From assembly GCA_014191855.1 (NCBI GenBank), contig BJHF01000055.1, forward strand, positions 1 through 43,395: 43,395 bases of DNA, read 5' to 3'. The stretch's first letter is position 1. Each line of letters starts with the position of its first letter. The notes beneath the pieces are model-generated. The model was not told the DNA's origin. It saw only the letters and a program-made list of their open reading frames with translations, and did not search any database. This stretch comes from Deltaproteobacteria bacterium. GTDB taxonomy: Bacteria > Myxococcota_A > UBA796 > SXON01. The position numbers were made by a program, and so were the translations under genes. Positions 43,263-43,395 of the stretch are shown in pieces.

Positions 43263-43276
43263 GGGGGGGGGGGGGG
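43263..43276. repeat. Homopolymeric tract of 14 G
   Basis: Fourteen consecutive G lie in the 192-bp gap between the divergent coiled-coil gene (start 43132) and the sugar-reductase-like gene (start 43325). Such tracts cause slipped-strand length changes and can alter promoter spacing, but also cause sequencing errors. Confidence 0.9.
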
Positions 43277-43324
43277 AGTGGGGCGCGACCCGCCGTTCGC
43301 CTACCGGATACGCCCCCGCTCACC

Positions 43325-43395
43325 ATGCGCATCCTCGTCGTCGGCGCCGGCGGCCTCCTCGGCCGCGCCCTCCAGCGGTCCGCTGCGAGCTCGGG
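43325..43395 (+). CDS. NAD(P)-binding nucleotide-sugar reductase-like gene, 3' end cut by window
   Basis: Only 23 codons are visible: ATG 43325 gives MRILVVGAGGLLGRALQRSAASS. The GxxGxxG-type Rossmann loop (GAGGLLG) right at the N-terminus resembles dTDP-4-dehydrorhamnose reductase (RfbD-like) and related short-chain dehydrogenases. The rest lies outside the window, so the exact family cannot be decided. It reads away from the coiled-coil gene. Confidence 0.6.
   Translation, partial: MRILVVGAGGLLGRALQRSAASS

Overview
The window is GC-rich bacterial DNA, densely packed on both strands, and most likely from a Myxococcota-type organism or an uncultured relative formerly grouped with the Deltaproteobacteria. 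The reasons are lipoproteins built from MopE-type metal-binding repeats (CNGxDDxCDG), aspartate/threonine/glycine linkers of the DTGDTG kind, a MYXO-CTERM-like tail on a metalloprotease, a choice-of-anchor-D/VWA lipoprotein, and Hanks-type kinase, FHA-like and PP2C signalling proteins. No rRNA, tRNA or CRISPR array was seen.

Positions 2-12179 are an exopolysaccharide locus of the Wzx/Wzy type. It encodes a GT4 glycosyltransferase (cut by the window edge), a polyprenyl-phosphate priming sugar transferase, a co-polymerase fused to a tyrosine autokinase, a Wzy/ligase-like polymerase, a Wzx-like flippase, a second GT4 enzyme, a Wza-like export protein, GalE and a TIM-barrel-like lipoprotein. Coupling is tight, with start/stop overlaps or very short gaps. 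One polysaccharide deacetylase gene lies on the opposite strand in the middle of this run, with its start codon 1 bp from that of the co-polymerase.

Positions 12207-20793 hold regulatory and cell-surface genes. They are a MerR regulator with a VWA protein, a tandem PilZ-like protein, a Ser/Thr kinase gene broken by a one-base frameshift, RNase D, a MopE/beta-helix lipoprotein and a choice-of-anchor-D/VWA lipoprotein. Positions 20958-23274 are a minus-strand trio: alpha/beta hydrolase, thioredoxin-like [2Fe-2S] ferredoxin and a DUF1015 protein.

Positions 23400-26570 are the most unusual part. A gene for an HUH/Y1 protein related to REP-associated tyrosine transposases (RAYT) sits between two arrays of palindrome-bearing repeats. 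The first array has four and a bit units of 177-178 bp. The second is degenerate but carries the same two palindromes. A perfect 14-bp stem-loop lies just upstream of the gene, and a ~61-bp direct repeat brackets the gene and the second array. A DUF4291 gene lies between the gene and the first array. I read this as a candidate REP/RAYT-like system with a new repeat type.

Positions 26679-43395 carry a metalloprotease, a P-loop kinase-like protein, an FHA-like scaffold with a PP2C phosphatase, an M23 lipoprotein, a PilZ-like protein, a beta-helix lipoprotein gene split by an in-frame TGA, a very large MopE-repeat lipoprotein with an ALK-like glycine-rich tail, a 2OG-Fe(II) oxygenase-like protein, a ~500-bp gene-free block with three large hairpins, an AAA+ ATPase with a coiled-coil/beta protein, and the start of a nucleotide-sugar reductase-like gene.
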